Assembly: GCA_046303515.1 (NCBI GenBank)
Contig: JBKCGI010000226.1
Coordinates: 1-64,000, forward strand
Direction: 5' to 3'
DNA from: M2408 sp046303515
Lineage (GTDB): Bacteria; Bacteroidota; Bacteroidia; Flavobacteriales_D; Crocinitomicaceae
Length of the DNA: 64,000 nucleotides
This document shows positions 31,594-38,735 of this stretch, piece after piece. Made by a program: the position numbers and the translations under genes. Below the pieces are notes generated by a model. That model was not told the DNA's origin, did not search any database, and worked only from the letters and a program-made list of their open reading frames with translations. The first letter of the stretch is position 1. Every line of letters begins with the position of its first letter.

Positions 31594-34410
31594 ATGCCTA
31601 AAAACGAAAAAATCAAGTCCATTTTAATCATCGGCTCCGGCCCAATTGTAATCGGTCAAGCATGTGAATTCGACTATTCAGGATCTCAAGCAGCACGTTC
31701 TTTGCGTGAAGAAGGAATCGAAGTAACTTTAATCAACTCCAATCCGGCGACAATTATGACGGATAAAGTCGTTGCTGACAACATTTACCTCGAACCACTT
31801 GAACCAGAGTCAATTATCAAAATTTTGCAAAAACATAAAATCGATGCGGTTTTACCAACAATGGGTGGACAAACAGCATTGAATCTTGCGATTGAGTGTG
31901 ATAACATGGGGATTTGGGAAGAATACGGAGTAGAAATAATTGGTGTGGACATTGCAGCAATTGAAATCACTGAAAACCGTGAATCGTTCCGAAACTTGAT
32001 GGAAGAAATTGGCATTCCGATGGCGCCACAAGCTACTGCGAAATCATTTTTGGAAGGAAAAGAAATTGCTCAAAAATTTGGTTTCCCTTTGTGTATTCGT
32101 GCTTCGTTTACACTTGGTGGAGCAGGAGCGTCAATCGTTCATGACCCAAAAGAATTTGATGATTTATTAGATCGTGGTTTACAATTATCGCCAATTCATG
32201 AGGTAATGATTGATAAAGCGCTGTTAGGTTGGAAAGAATTTGAATTGGAATTATTACGTGATGCGAACGACAACGTAGTCATCATTTGTTCGATTGAGAA
32301 TTTTGACCCAATGGGAATTCACACAGGAGATTCAATTACTGTTGCTCCAGCGATGACTTTGTCCGACACGACTTTCCAAAAAATGCGTGACATGGCAATT
32401 CATATGATGCGTTCAATCGGTAATTTTGCTGGTGGATGTAACGTTCAATTTGCTGTTTCACCTGACAACAACGAAGATATTATTGCGATTGAAATCAATC
32501 CACGTGTTTCGCGCTCGTCAGCTTTGGCTTCAAAAGCAACTGGTTATCCAATTGCAAAAATCGCTGCTAAATTGGCTATCGGTTACCATTTGGATGAATT
32601 GAACAATCAAATTACAAAAACAACTTCAGCACTTTTCGAACCAACTTTGGATTACGTAATCGTGAAAATTCCACGTTGGAACTTCAATAAATTCCCAGGA
32701 ACTGACCGTAAGTTAGGACTTCAAATGAAATCTGTGGGAGAGGTAATGGGGATTGGTCGTTCTTTCCAAGAAGCTTTACAAAAAGCTTGTCAATCTCTAG
32801 AAATCAATAGAAATGGTTTAGGTGCTGATGGAAGAGAGTTGACGAATCAAGATGAAATTTTACACAGTTTGGAATTTGCTAGCTGGAATCGTTTGTTTCA
32901 CATTTACGATGCTATCAAATTGGGAATTCCATTCAAAAAAATAGTAGAAAAAACAAAAATCGACATTTGGTTCTTAAAACAAATTGAAGATTTAATCAAA
33001 TTGGAGCGTAAAATTGAAAAATTCCATTTAGACAATATCCCGAAAGATTTATTGTTTGATGCGAAACAAAAAGGATATGCCGACAGACAAATAGCTCATT
33101 TGTTGCGCTGTCTGGAATCAGAAGTTTACAAAAAACGTCAAGAATTCAACATTCAACGTGTTTACAAAATGGTAGATACTTGTGCTGCTGAATTTGAAGC
33201 ATTAACTCCATATTACTATTCGACATTTGAATACGAAAACGAAAGTGTTGTTACAAACAAGAAGAAAGTAGTTGTTTTAGGTTCTGGTCCTAATAGAATT
33301 GGTCAAGGAATTGAATTTGATTACTCGTGTGTTCATGGTGTTTTGGCTGCGAAAGAATGTGGCTACGAAACCATCATGATTAACTGTAATCCTGAAACGG
33401 TTTCAACAGATTTTGATACAGCAGATAAATTGTATTTTGAACCAGTTTTCTGGGAACACATTTACGACATCATCATGCACGAAAAACCTGAGGGTGTAAT
33501 TGTGCAATTGGGTGGTCAAACGGCTTTAAAATTGGCAGAAAAACTGCAACGCTACGGAATTAAAATCATGGGAACAAGTTTTGATGCCTTGGATTTAGCT
33601 GAAGATCGTGGACGTTTCTCAAAGGTTTTAGAAGCAAACAATATTCCTTTTCCGAAATATGGAATCGTTCAAGATGCAGAACAAGCAATTGAGCTTTCAA
33701 GAGAATTAGGTTTTCCTTTATTGGTTCGTCCTTCATACGTTTTGGGTGGACAAAAAATGAAAATCGTTATCAACGAAGAAGAATTGGAACACCATGTTGT
33801 TGATATCATCGGTGAAATGGGTGAAAACCAAATTTTATTAGATCATTTCTTAGGCGGAGCAATTGAAGCCGAAGCTGATGCAATATGCGACGGAGAAGAC
33901 GTTTACATTATTGGTGTGATGCAGCACATTGAACCGGCAGGTATTCACTCAGGTGATTCACACGCTTTACTTCCTCCTTACAATTTAGGAGATTTAGTTA
34001 TGACTCAAATTGAAGATATTACGAGAAAAGTAGCTTTAGAATTGAAAACAGTTGGATTAATTAACATTCAATTTGCGATCAAAGACGACAAGGTTTATGT
34101 GATTGAAGCAAATCCACGTGCTTCTCGTACAGTACCGTTTATTGCGAAAGCTTATGATGAGCCATATGTAAATTATGCTACGAAAGTAATGTTGGGTCAC
34201 TCGAAAGTGAAAGATTTTAAGTTCAATCCTCGAAAAGGTGGTTATGCAATTAAAATCCCAGTTTTCTCTTATGAAAAATTCCCTGACGTGAAAAAAGAAT
34301 TGGGTCCTGAAATGAAATCTACTGGAGAAGGAATTCGTTTTATTAAAAACTTGAAAGATCCTTTCTTTACGAAAATATACAGTGAGCGAAACATGCATTT
34401 ATCTAAATAG
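31594..34410 (+). CDS. carB: Carbamoyl-phosphate synthase large subunit lacking the C-terminal regulatory domain, 938 aa
   Basis: Two homologous ATP-grasp halves synthesise carbamoyl phosphate for pyrimidines and arginine. Half 1 starts with SILIIGSGPIVIGQACEFDYSG and has SFTLGGAGASIV and EINPRVSRSSALASKATGYPIA. The oligomerisation region follows (about 400-545). Half 2 begins with VVVLGSGPNRIGQGIEFDYSC and has SYVLGGQKMKIV and EANPRASRTVPFIAKAYD. The protein ends at about the point where the allosteric MGS-like domain (about 130 residues in E. coli, 1073 aa in total) would start. Shorter CarB forms exist in Bacteroidota, as far as I recall. The small subunit gene carA is not in the window. 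Confidence 0.97.
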   Translation: MPKNEKIKSILIIGSGPIVIGQACEFDYSGSQAARSLREEGIEVTLINSNPATIMTDKVVADNIYLEPLEPESIIKILQKHKIDAVLPTMGGQTALNLAIECDNMGIWEEYGVEIIGVDIAAIEITENRESFRNLMEEIGIPMAPQATAKSFLEGKEIAQKFGFPLCIRASFTLGGAGASIVHDPKEFDDLLDRGLQLSPIHEVMIDKALLGWKEFELELLRDANDNVVIICSIENFDPMGIHTGDSITVAPAMTLSDTTFQKMRDMAIHMMRSIGNFAGGCNVQFAVSPDNNEDIIAIEINPRVSRSSALASKATGYPIAKIAAKLAIGYHLDELNNQITKTTSALFEPTLDYVIVKIPRWNFNKFPGTDRKLGLQMKSVGEVMGIGRSFQEALQKACQSLEINRNGLGADGRELTNQDEILHSLEFASWNRLFHIYDAIKLGIPFKKIVEKTKIDIWFLKQIEDLIKLERKIEKFHLDNIPKDLLFDAKQKGYADRQIAHLLRCLESEVYKKRQEFNIQRVYKMVDTCAAEFEALTPYYYSTFEYENESVVTNKKKVVVLGSGPNRIGQGIEFDYSCVHGVLAAKECGYETIMINCNPETVSTDFDTADKLYFEPVFWEHIYDIIMHEKPEGVIVQLGGQTALKLAEKLQRYGIKIMGTSFDALDLAEDRGRFSKVLEANNIPFPKYGIVQDAEQAIELSRELGFPLLVRPSYVLGGQKMKIVINEEELEHHVVDIIGEMGENQILLDHFLGGAIEAEADAICDGEDVYIIGVMQHIEPAGIHSGDSHALLPPYNLGDLVMTQIEDITRKVALELKTVGLINIQFAIKDDKVYVIEANPRASRTVPFIAKAYDEPYVNYATKVMLGHSKVKDFKFNPRKGGYAIKIPVFSYEKFPDVKKELGPEMKSTGEGIRFIKNLKDPFFTKIYSERNMHLSK

Positions 34411-34419
34411 TTAGGTCTC

Positions 34420-34500
34420 CTCCCTTGAGGGAGTATTAAGGTGGGTGACAAACGAAACTCTCTTTGTCCTCCCCCTTTATCCCCCTCCAAAGGGGGAAAT
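34420..34500. repeat. GC-rich palindromic repeat relics after carB
   Basis: The first relic is CTCCC-TTGA-GGGAG (34420-34433). The second is CCCCCTTT (34471-34478) with AAAGGGGG (34489-34496) around ATCCCCCTCC. Both stand out in this AT-rich sequence and resemble intergenic repeats of the 'CTCCCTTGAGGGAG' and 'CCCCCTTTGGGGG' kind that I associate with Bacteroidota genomes. They lie between the carB stop and the DUF4834 gene. They may double as a transcription terminator, though no U-tract follows. Confidence 0.6.
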
Positions 34501-34516
34501 CAAAAAACTTCAAACA

Positions 34517-34765
34517 ATGTCAATCCTTTTGAGTATTTCTGGGCTTTTTAAAACAATCTTAATTTTGATTGGTGTTTTTGTTGCTTTAAGGTTTTTAGGT
34601 CAAATGATGATTGCAAAACGAAACATCGCCGAGCAAAACGATTTACGTGAACGAGAAGCCCGTTTGAAAAAAGAGAAAGAATTTGTAGAACAAAATAAAG
34701 GCAAAATTTCTATTTCAAAAAATAAAGCTTCTAAAGCGGAAGATGTGGATTACGAGGAAGTCTAA
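34517..34765 (+). CDS. DUF4834 family small membrane protein, 82 aa
   Basis: One N-terminal transmembrane helix (about residues 5-28, ISGLFKTILILIGVFVALRFL) followed by a charged, probably helical cytoplasmic tail ending in AEDVDYEEV matches DUF4834 of Bacteroidota. I chose the internal Met at 34517: the upstream in-frame codons run through the GC-rich repeat relic and would encode a non-conserved extension. Function unknown. Confidence 0.85.
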   Translation: MSILLSISGLFKTILILIGVFVALRFLGQMMIAKRNIAEQNDLREREARLKKEKEFVEQNKGKISISKNKASKAEDVDYEEV

Positions 34766-34784
34766 AACATTTAATTTTTTTTGA

Positions 34785-34912
34785 ATCATATGTTTAATAT
34801 AAGACTTTTAACTCTGAAAGTTTATTTAAGTACATGTAAAATATTAAAATAAACTTCAATGATCTCGTACACTAGTACTTCAATAATAATAGACTTTTAT
34901 GCCTTATATGGT
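34785..34912. repeat. Intergenic element with ACCATATAAG-type ends (copy 2), left of the CoA-binding gene
   Basis: The left end is degenerate (GAATCATATG) and the right end is perfect (CTTATATGGTT, preceded by CTTTTATGC). The right 30 bases match copy 1 at 19338-19488 well. The 3' boundary is 23 bases before the promoter box of the CoA-binding gene. Confidence 0.55.
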
Positions 34913-34935
34913 TAACATTATCTGTCAAAATATCG

Positions 34936-34943
34936 TATATTTG
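34936..34943 (+). promoter_or_regulatory. Promoter -7 box for the CoA-binding protein gene, leaderless arrangement
   Basis: A perfect TATATTTG ends four bases before the ATG, so the transcript should begin at or next to the start codon. Confidence 0.5.
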
Positions 34944-34947
34944 TTAA

Positions 34948-35307
34948 ATGAAAACAACACTCGTTATTGGAGCTAGTACAAGTCCTAATCGTTACTCAAA
35001 CATTGCGACCTTACGTTTGCGTCAATACAAACATGAAGTAATTTTATTTGGGCAAAGAGCTGGTGAAATTGATGGAATCCCAATTGAAACGGAGTGGGAT
35101 CCCGATTGGAAGGTAGATACAGTTACGCTTTATTTAGGTCCACAAAATCAAAGTCCTTATTACGATAAAATAATTGCTTTGAAACCAAAACGCATCATTT
35201 TTAATCCAGGAACTGAAAATTCAGAGTTTATGGAATTACTTCGTGCAAATGGAATTGAAACAGAAATTGCCTGCACGCTGGTTTTGTTATCGCTTGGTGA
35301 CTATTAG
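34948..35307 (+). CDS. CoA-binding domain protein (YccU/CoA_binding_2-like), 119 aa
   Basis: A small Rossmann-fold protein with TTLVIGASTSPNRYSNIATLRLRQYKHEVILFGQ, then VDTVTLYLGPQNQSPYYDKI and RIIFNPGTENSEFMELLRANGIETEIACTLVLL. This is the CoA_binding_2 pattern (as in E. coli YccU) in length and order, with the conserved 'NPG-E' turn. Cytoplasmic. Function uncertain; the domain binds nucleotides or CoA in some homologues. It is bracketed by two copies of the ACCATATAAG element. Confidence 0.92.
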   Translation: MKTTLVIGASTSPNRYSNIATLRLRQYKHEVILFGQRAGEIDGIPIETEWDPDWKVDTVTLYLGPQNQSPYYDKIIALKPKRIIFNPGTENSEFMELLRANGIETEIACTLVLLSLGDY

Positions 35308-35323
35308 TGTAGCTTTTTTTTGA

Positions 35324-35445
35324 ACCATATAAGTTTTATTTGGGAAGTACAAGCGATTGAAGTTCATTCAAGAACATATTGTCTTAAATGAACAATTGAA
35401 CAACGTTAAACGGTATTTTGAAAATTCTTAGATGTCTTATATGGT
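35324..35445. repeat. Intergenic element with ACCATATAAG / CTTATATGGT ends (copy 3), right of the CoA-binding gene
   Basis: Both ends are perfect: ACCATATAAG (35324-35333) and CTTATATGGT (35436-35445), exact inverted repeats. The interior has a small inverted pair GTTCATT (35362-35368) / AATGAAC (35387-35393). It begins 16 bases after the CoA-binding gene stop codon. Confidence 0.65.
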
Positions 35446-35519
35446 TTCCAAAATCCATAAAACGAAACCTTTTTTCACTCACTTCCGTATATATTGCCAA
35501 ACGATATAAAAAAAGCAAT

Positions 35520-35717
35520 ATGATTTACAATTTTCAATCTCAAGTTATTTCAAATCCAATTGAACAAGCACAATTGAAATTAAAAATGCATAACGAAAAA
35601 GGAACTGCAAGTAATTTGTCAATTTTTGAAGTAGCAAATTTAATGGATACAGTGGTTTTTTCTAAAATTCAATCTGAAAACAAAACAAACAGCACTTTTT
35701 CAATTTGCTTTAATTAA
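35520..35717 (+). CDS. Small hypothetical protein, 65 aa
   Basis: A short frame starting at MIYNFQSQVISNPIEQAQLK, mostly helical and cytoplasmic, with no motif I know. In favour of a real gene: a good hairpin terminator follows 22 bases after the stop in the correct direction, and no other rightward gene needs it. In-frame extension upstream would run into the repeat element. Against: no clear promoter box. Treat as probable but unproven. Confidence 0.5.
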   Translation: MIYNFQSQVISNPIEQAQLKLKMHNEKGTASNLSIFEVANLMDTVVFSKIQSENKTNSTFSICFN

Positions 35718-35739
35718 GCAGAAAAAGTTTTAAATAATT

Positions 35740-35776
35740 AAATGGTATTTGTCTATTGATGAATACCATTTTTTTT
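35740..35776 (+). terminator. Rho-independent terminator after the 65-aa gene
   Basis: AAATGGTATT (35740-35749) and AATACCATTT (35762-35771) form a perfect ten-base stem around a 12-base loop, followed by an uninterrupted T-run on the plus strand. Confidence 0.8.
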
Positions 35777-35822
35777 GTTCCAGAATTTACAAGTAACTTT
35801 CAGTAAATATGTGTTCCTAAAT

Positions 35823-37001
35823 TTAAGAAATCACCCCAGAACCAATCAATTCTTTGCCATCATACCAAGCTGCAAATTGTCCCGGAGTAATTCCACGTTG
35901 CAATTTGTCAAATAAGATATATAAACCTTCTTCTTTCAACAATAATTTTGCTTTCTGCAAAGGTTGACGGTAACGGATTTTAAGCATGTATTCGCGCTCT
36001 TCACCAATTTTCAAGGTATGTGAACGATTGATGTAATGAATATCTTTTGTTGGAATAAACAAAGCCCAACGATTTAAAGCGGGATGTTCATCTGTTTGAC
36101 CTGAAAAAATCAAATTATGCTCCACATCCACTTGTACCACAAAAGAAGGCTCAGGTCGACCGCCGATTTGTAAACCTTTTCGTTGTCCAATAGTATAAAA
36201 ATGAGCTCCTTGATGCTCTGCAACAATGATTCCTTGATTTTCTTCAAAGGAAAAAGGTTTAACTAAGGCTTCAATGTTTTCAAAACTCGGAGTGATTTTG
36301 TGATACGCTTGAATTTGCTCATTATCCATTGGAATTTCAATCACCTTTCCTTTTTTTGATTTCAATTGCTGTTGTAAAAAGGTCGGTAAACTTATTTTAC
36401 CTACAAAACATAGTCCTTGAGAATCTTTTTTCTTGGCAGTAATCAGACCAGCTTTTTCTGCAATTTCACGCACTTCGCTTTTCAAATAATCTCCAATCGG
36501 AAAAAGCGCTTTACTCAATTGTTCTTGACTAATTTGACACAAGAAATACGATTGATCTTTCGAAGGATCTTTGCCTGTCATTAAACCAAAAGTTCCATCC
36601 GGATGTTCCATTTTTCGGCAATAATGTCCTGTGGCAACATAATCCGCGCCCAATTCCATTGCAGCTTTCAAAAAAACATCAAACTTTATTTCACGGTTAC
36701 ACAACACATCAGGGTTTGGTGTTCTGCCAGATTCGTATTCTGAAAACATGTAGTCCACAATACGGTCTTTATACTCCACACTCAAATCTATGACTTGAAA
36801 AGGAATCCCAAGTTGATCGGCAATCAAAAGTGCATCGTTTGAATCATCAATCCAAGGGCAATCATTGCTAATCGTAACCGTTTCATCATGCCAATTGCGC
36901 ATGAACATTCCAATCACCTCATAACCTTCTTGTTGCAACAGATATGCTGTTACTGAAGAATCAACTCCACCAGAAAGACCAACAACGACACGTTTTTTCA
37001 T
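35823..37001 (-). CDS. mnmA: tRNA 2-thiouridine(34) synthase MnmA, 392 aa
   Basis: The PP-loop ATPase thiolates wobble U34 of Lys, Glu and Gln tRNAs. Motifs: GLSGGVDSSVTAYLLQ (PP-loop), GMFMRNWHD, the first catalytic cysteine in SNDCPWIDD or PDVLCNREIKF, GHYCRK, KDQSYFLCQ and the second cysteine in DSQGLCFVGK. The C-terminal beta-barrel tRNA-binding domain is complete (GQRKGLQIGGRPEP). Length is typical of Bacteroidota MnmA. The promoter box is only seven bases from the start codon. Confidence 0.97.
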   Translation of the reverse strand: MKKRVVVGLSGGVDSSVTAYLLQQEGYEVIGMFMRNWHDETVTISNDCPWIDDSNDALLIADQLGIPFQVIDLSVEYKDRIVDYMFSEYESGRTPNPDVLCNREIKFDVFLKAAMELGADYVATGHYCRKMEHPDGTFGLMTGKDPSKDQSYFLCQISQEQLSKALFPIGDYLKSEVREIAEKAGLITAKKKDSQGLCFVGKISLPTFLQQQLKSKKGKVIEIPMDNEQIQAYHKITPSFENIEALVKPFSFEENQGIIVAEHQGAHFYTIGQRKGLQIGGRPEPSFVVQVDVEHNLIFSGQTDEHPALNRWALFIPTKDIHYINRSHTLKIGEEREYMLKIRYRQPLQKAKLLLKEEGLYILFDKLQRGITPGQFAAWYDGKELIGSGVIS

Positions 37002-37008
37002 TTGAGTA

Positions 37009-37016
37009 CAAAGGTA
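37009..37016 (-). promoter_or_regulatory. Promoter -7 box for mnmA, very short leader
   Basis: The minus strand reads TACCTTTG, perfect, ending seven bases before the ATG. No TTG at the standard distance. Confidence 0.45.
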
Positions 37017-37078
37017 ATTATTAATGCTGAATTTAAACTTGAATTTTTGAAAAGATTAACAATTGTTTAAATTGGTTT

Positions 37079-37109
37079 CCCGCTGATGAACGGAGATTTT
37101 TACGCGGAT
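37079..37109. repeat. CGCTGATGAACGGAGATTTT-type intergenic repeat relic
   Basis: CCCGCTGATGAACGGAGA followed by TTTTTACGCGGAT is locally GC-rich in an AT-rich spacer and resembles a short intergenic repeat ('cgctgatgaacgcagatt...cgcggat') that I recognise from other bacterial genomes. It sits between mnmA and a small membrane protein gene. Confidence 0.4.
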
Positions 37110-37180
37110 ATTTTGTCCAAATTAATGATTTATGAGCAGTTAGAAATATAATTAATATTCATCAAACAAGAATATATTGT

Positions 37181-37188
37181 TAGATTTG
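37181..37188 (+). promoter_or_regulatory. Promoter -7 box for the 117-aa membrane protein gene
   Basis: A perfect TAGATTTG ends 20 bases before the start codon at 37209. Confidence 0.4.
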
Positions 37189-37208
37189 GTTTTTTTAGTA
37201 TTGATGTT

Positions 37209-37562
37209 ATGAAGTTTTTAAATATTATAACTTTAATTTTCTGCATTTACGCATTTACAAGCAAAGGCATTGAAGGTTTTTTTCATTTTGCTCAACAAAG
37301 TATTCGAATTAGTGATCCAAAATTGGCGCAAATTTTCAGTCACACTGAATCGTATGAATTTACTTTTTTGTTGTTTTGGACCATTGTTTTTTTTATACTA
37401 ATAGTTGTTTGGATTTTCGCACAGTACAAGAAAAAACAAAAATTGAAGTTAATTTTAGCTGCTTGTACTTTAATTCTGTCGCTTTTAATGAGTATTACAG
37501 ATAATATAGAATATTCAGTTTATTTGAGCGATATAGTTGTTGGAGGTGAGATGTTGCAATAA
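37209..37562 (+). CDS. Small membrane protein with three predicted helices, 117 aa
   Basis: Hydrophobic segments at about residues 4-20 (NIITLIFCIYAFTSKG), 50-72 (FTFLLFWTIVFFILIVVWIF) and 78-97 (LKLILAACTLILSLLMSI), with a short acidic C-terminus. No recognisable family. It stands alone on the plus strand between two leftward genes, with repeat relics on both sides. Confidence 0.72.
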   Translation: MKFLNIITLIFCIYAFTSKGIEGFFHFAQQSIRISDPKLAQIFSHTESYEFTFLLFWTIVFFILIVVWIFAQYKKKQKLKLILAACTLILSLLMSITDNIEYSVYLSDIVVGGEMLQ

Positions 37563-37615
37563 TAATTTTTAAATGCAATTCATTTTTGTAAGCAACAAAG
37601 CACTAATTCTAAAAA

Positions 37616-37650
37616 CCTTTGTGAATCTTTCTGTCTTTGCGCTTTTGCGG
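37616..37650. repeat. CTTTGTG-type intergenic repeat relic (copy 2), downstream of tsaD
   Basis: CCTTTGTGAATCTTTCTG followed by TCTTTGCGCTTTTGCGG aligns with the copy at 19542-19576 and lies in the same position relative to a leftward gene's 3' end. The spacer between the membrane protein and tsaD holds nothing else that I can identify. Confidence 0.5.
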
Positions 37651-37672
37651 CAGAAAAAAGTCTTATCGTCTC

Positions 37673-38713
37673 TCAGAAAACCATCCTCGCTTTTGCACTC
37701 ACACTTTGATCAGCAAAAATTCCTTTTTGGTACATGAAATAACCCGCAATAGCAATCATCGCAGCATTATCCGTGCAATATTCAAATTTAGGAATGTAAG
37801 TTTTCCAACCCAATTTTTCGCCTGTTTCAGTTAAACGTTTGCGTAAGCCAGAATTAGCAGAAACTCCACCGGCGATAGCAATGTGTTTGATGTTTAAATC
37901 TGAAGCAGCTTTTTCCAATTTATAAAACAAACTGTCTAAAATAGCTTTTTGAACTGAAGCACAAATATTTGCTAACTCCTCAGAAATGAAGTTAGGATTT
38001 TTTTTCACTTCTTTTTGAATGAAATACAAAATTGAAGTTTTTAAACCACTGAAACTGAAGTCATATTCAGGCATGCGTGATTTAGAGAACTCAAATTTCA
38101 GCGCGTCACCTTCTTGCGCATATTTGTCAATTAATGGACCGCCAGGGTAGGGAAGTCCTAAGATTTTTGCTGTTTTATCAAAAGCTTCTCCCGCTGCATC
38201 GTCAATAGTTGAACCAATAATTTGCATTTCTTGGTAATCTTTCACCAAAACGAGTTGCGTGTGACCACCAGAAACGGTCAAACAAATGAAGGGAAATTCA
38301 GGTTTTTCTTTGAGGATGCCGAGCGAAGTCGAGGTATCATCTATGAAGTGAGCCAAAATATGACCATGCATGTGATTTACATCCAACATAGGGATATTTA
38401 ATCCTAAAGATAGTCCTTTCGCAAAAGAGGTTCCAACAAGCAAAGAACCCAACAAACCTGGACCACAAGTAAATGCAATTGCATCAATATCTTGCAAGGA
38501 AATTCCCGCTTTTTTGATTGCTTCATGAACAACGGGTACAATGTTTTGCTGATGTGCTCGTGAAGCTAGCTCTGGGACAACTCCTCCATAACTTTCATGG
38601 ACTTTTTGGTTGGCAATAATATTAGATAAAATGGCGTTATTTTTGAGTATTGCAGCTGAGGTATCGTCGCATGAGGACTCGATTCCTAAAATTATAGTTT
38701 GTTTGTTCGCCAC
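37673..38713 (-). CDS. tsaD: tRNA N6-adenosine threonylcarbamoyltransferase TsaD, 346 aa (GTG start)
   Basis: The catalytic subunit for t6A37 tRNA modification, an ASKHA-fold metalloenzyme. Motifs: ILGIESSCDDTSAAIL, the metal-binding HMHGHILAHF, TVSGGHTQLVLV, the GLPYPGGPLIDKYA region, SGLKTSI, and IAGGVSANSGLR. I set the start at a GTG (VANKQTII, read as Met) because family members begin there. A longer frame to 38830 is open but would overlap the divergent tamB start and its promoter. An insert-like stretch DDTSTSLGILKEK, just after HILAHFI, contains a repeat (38320-38335) normally found between genes. Confidence 0.95.
   Translation of the reverse strand: MANKQTIILGIESSCDDTSAAILKNNAILSNIIANQKVHESYGGVVPELASRAHQQNIVPVVHEAIKKAGISLQDIDAIAFTCGPGLLGSLLVGTSFAKGLSLGLNIPMLDVNHMHGHILAHFIDDTSTSLGILKEKPEFPFICLTVSGGHTQLVLVKDYQEMQIIGSTIDDAAGEAFDKTAKILGLPYPGGPLIDKYAQEGDALKFEFSKSRMPEYDFSFSGLKTSILYFIQKEVKKNPNFISEELANICASVQKAILDSLFYKLEKAASDLNIKHIAIAGGVSANSGLRKRLTETGEKLGWKTYIPKFEYCTDNAAMIAIAGYFMYQKGIFADQSVSAKARMVF
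38320..38335. repeat. Intergenic-type repeat inside the tsaD coding sequence
   Basis: CCGAGCGAAGTCGAGG closely resembles the TTGAGCGAAGTCG units at 49669-49738. It is in frame and encodes the TsaD segment DTSTSLGI, which sits where related TsaD proteins have a short variable loop before the conserved KPEFPF. Confidence 0.55.
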
Positions 38714-38727
38714 TTTTGTTATTTTTG
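38699..38727 (+). promoter_or_regulatory. Promoter of tamB, near-leaderless
   Basis: TTG (38699-38701), 18 bases, TATTTTTG (38720-38727): both boxes perfect. Eight bases separate the box from the tamB ATG, so the leader would be zero to a few bases. The promoter lies inside the 5' end of divergent tsaD. Confidence 0.65.
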
Positions 38728-38735
38728 TATTCTGA

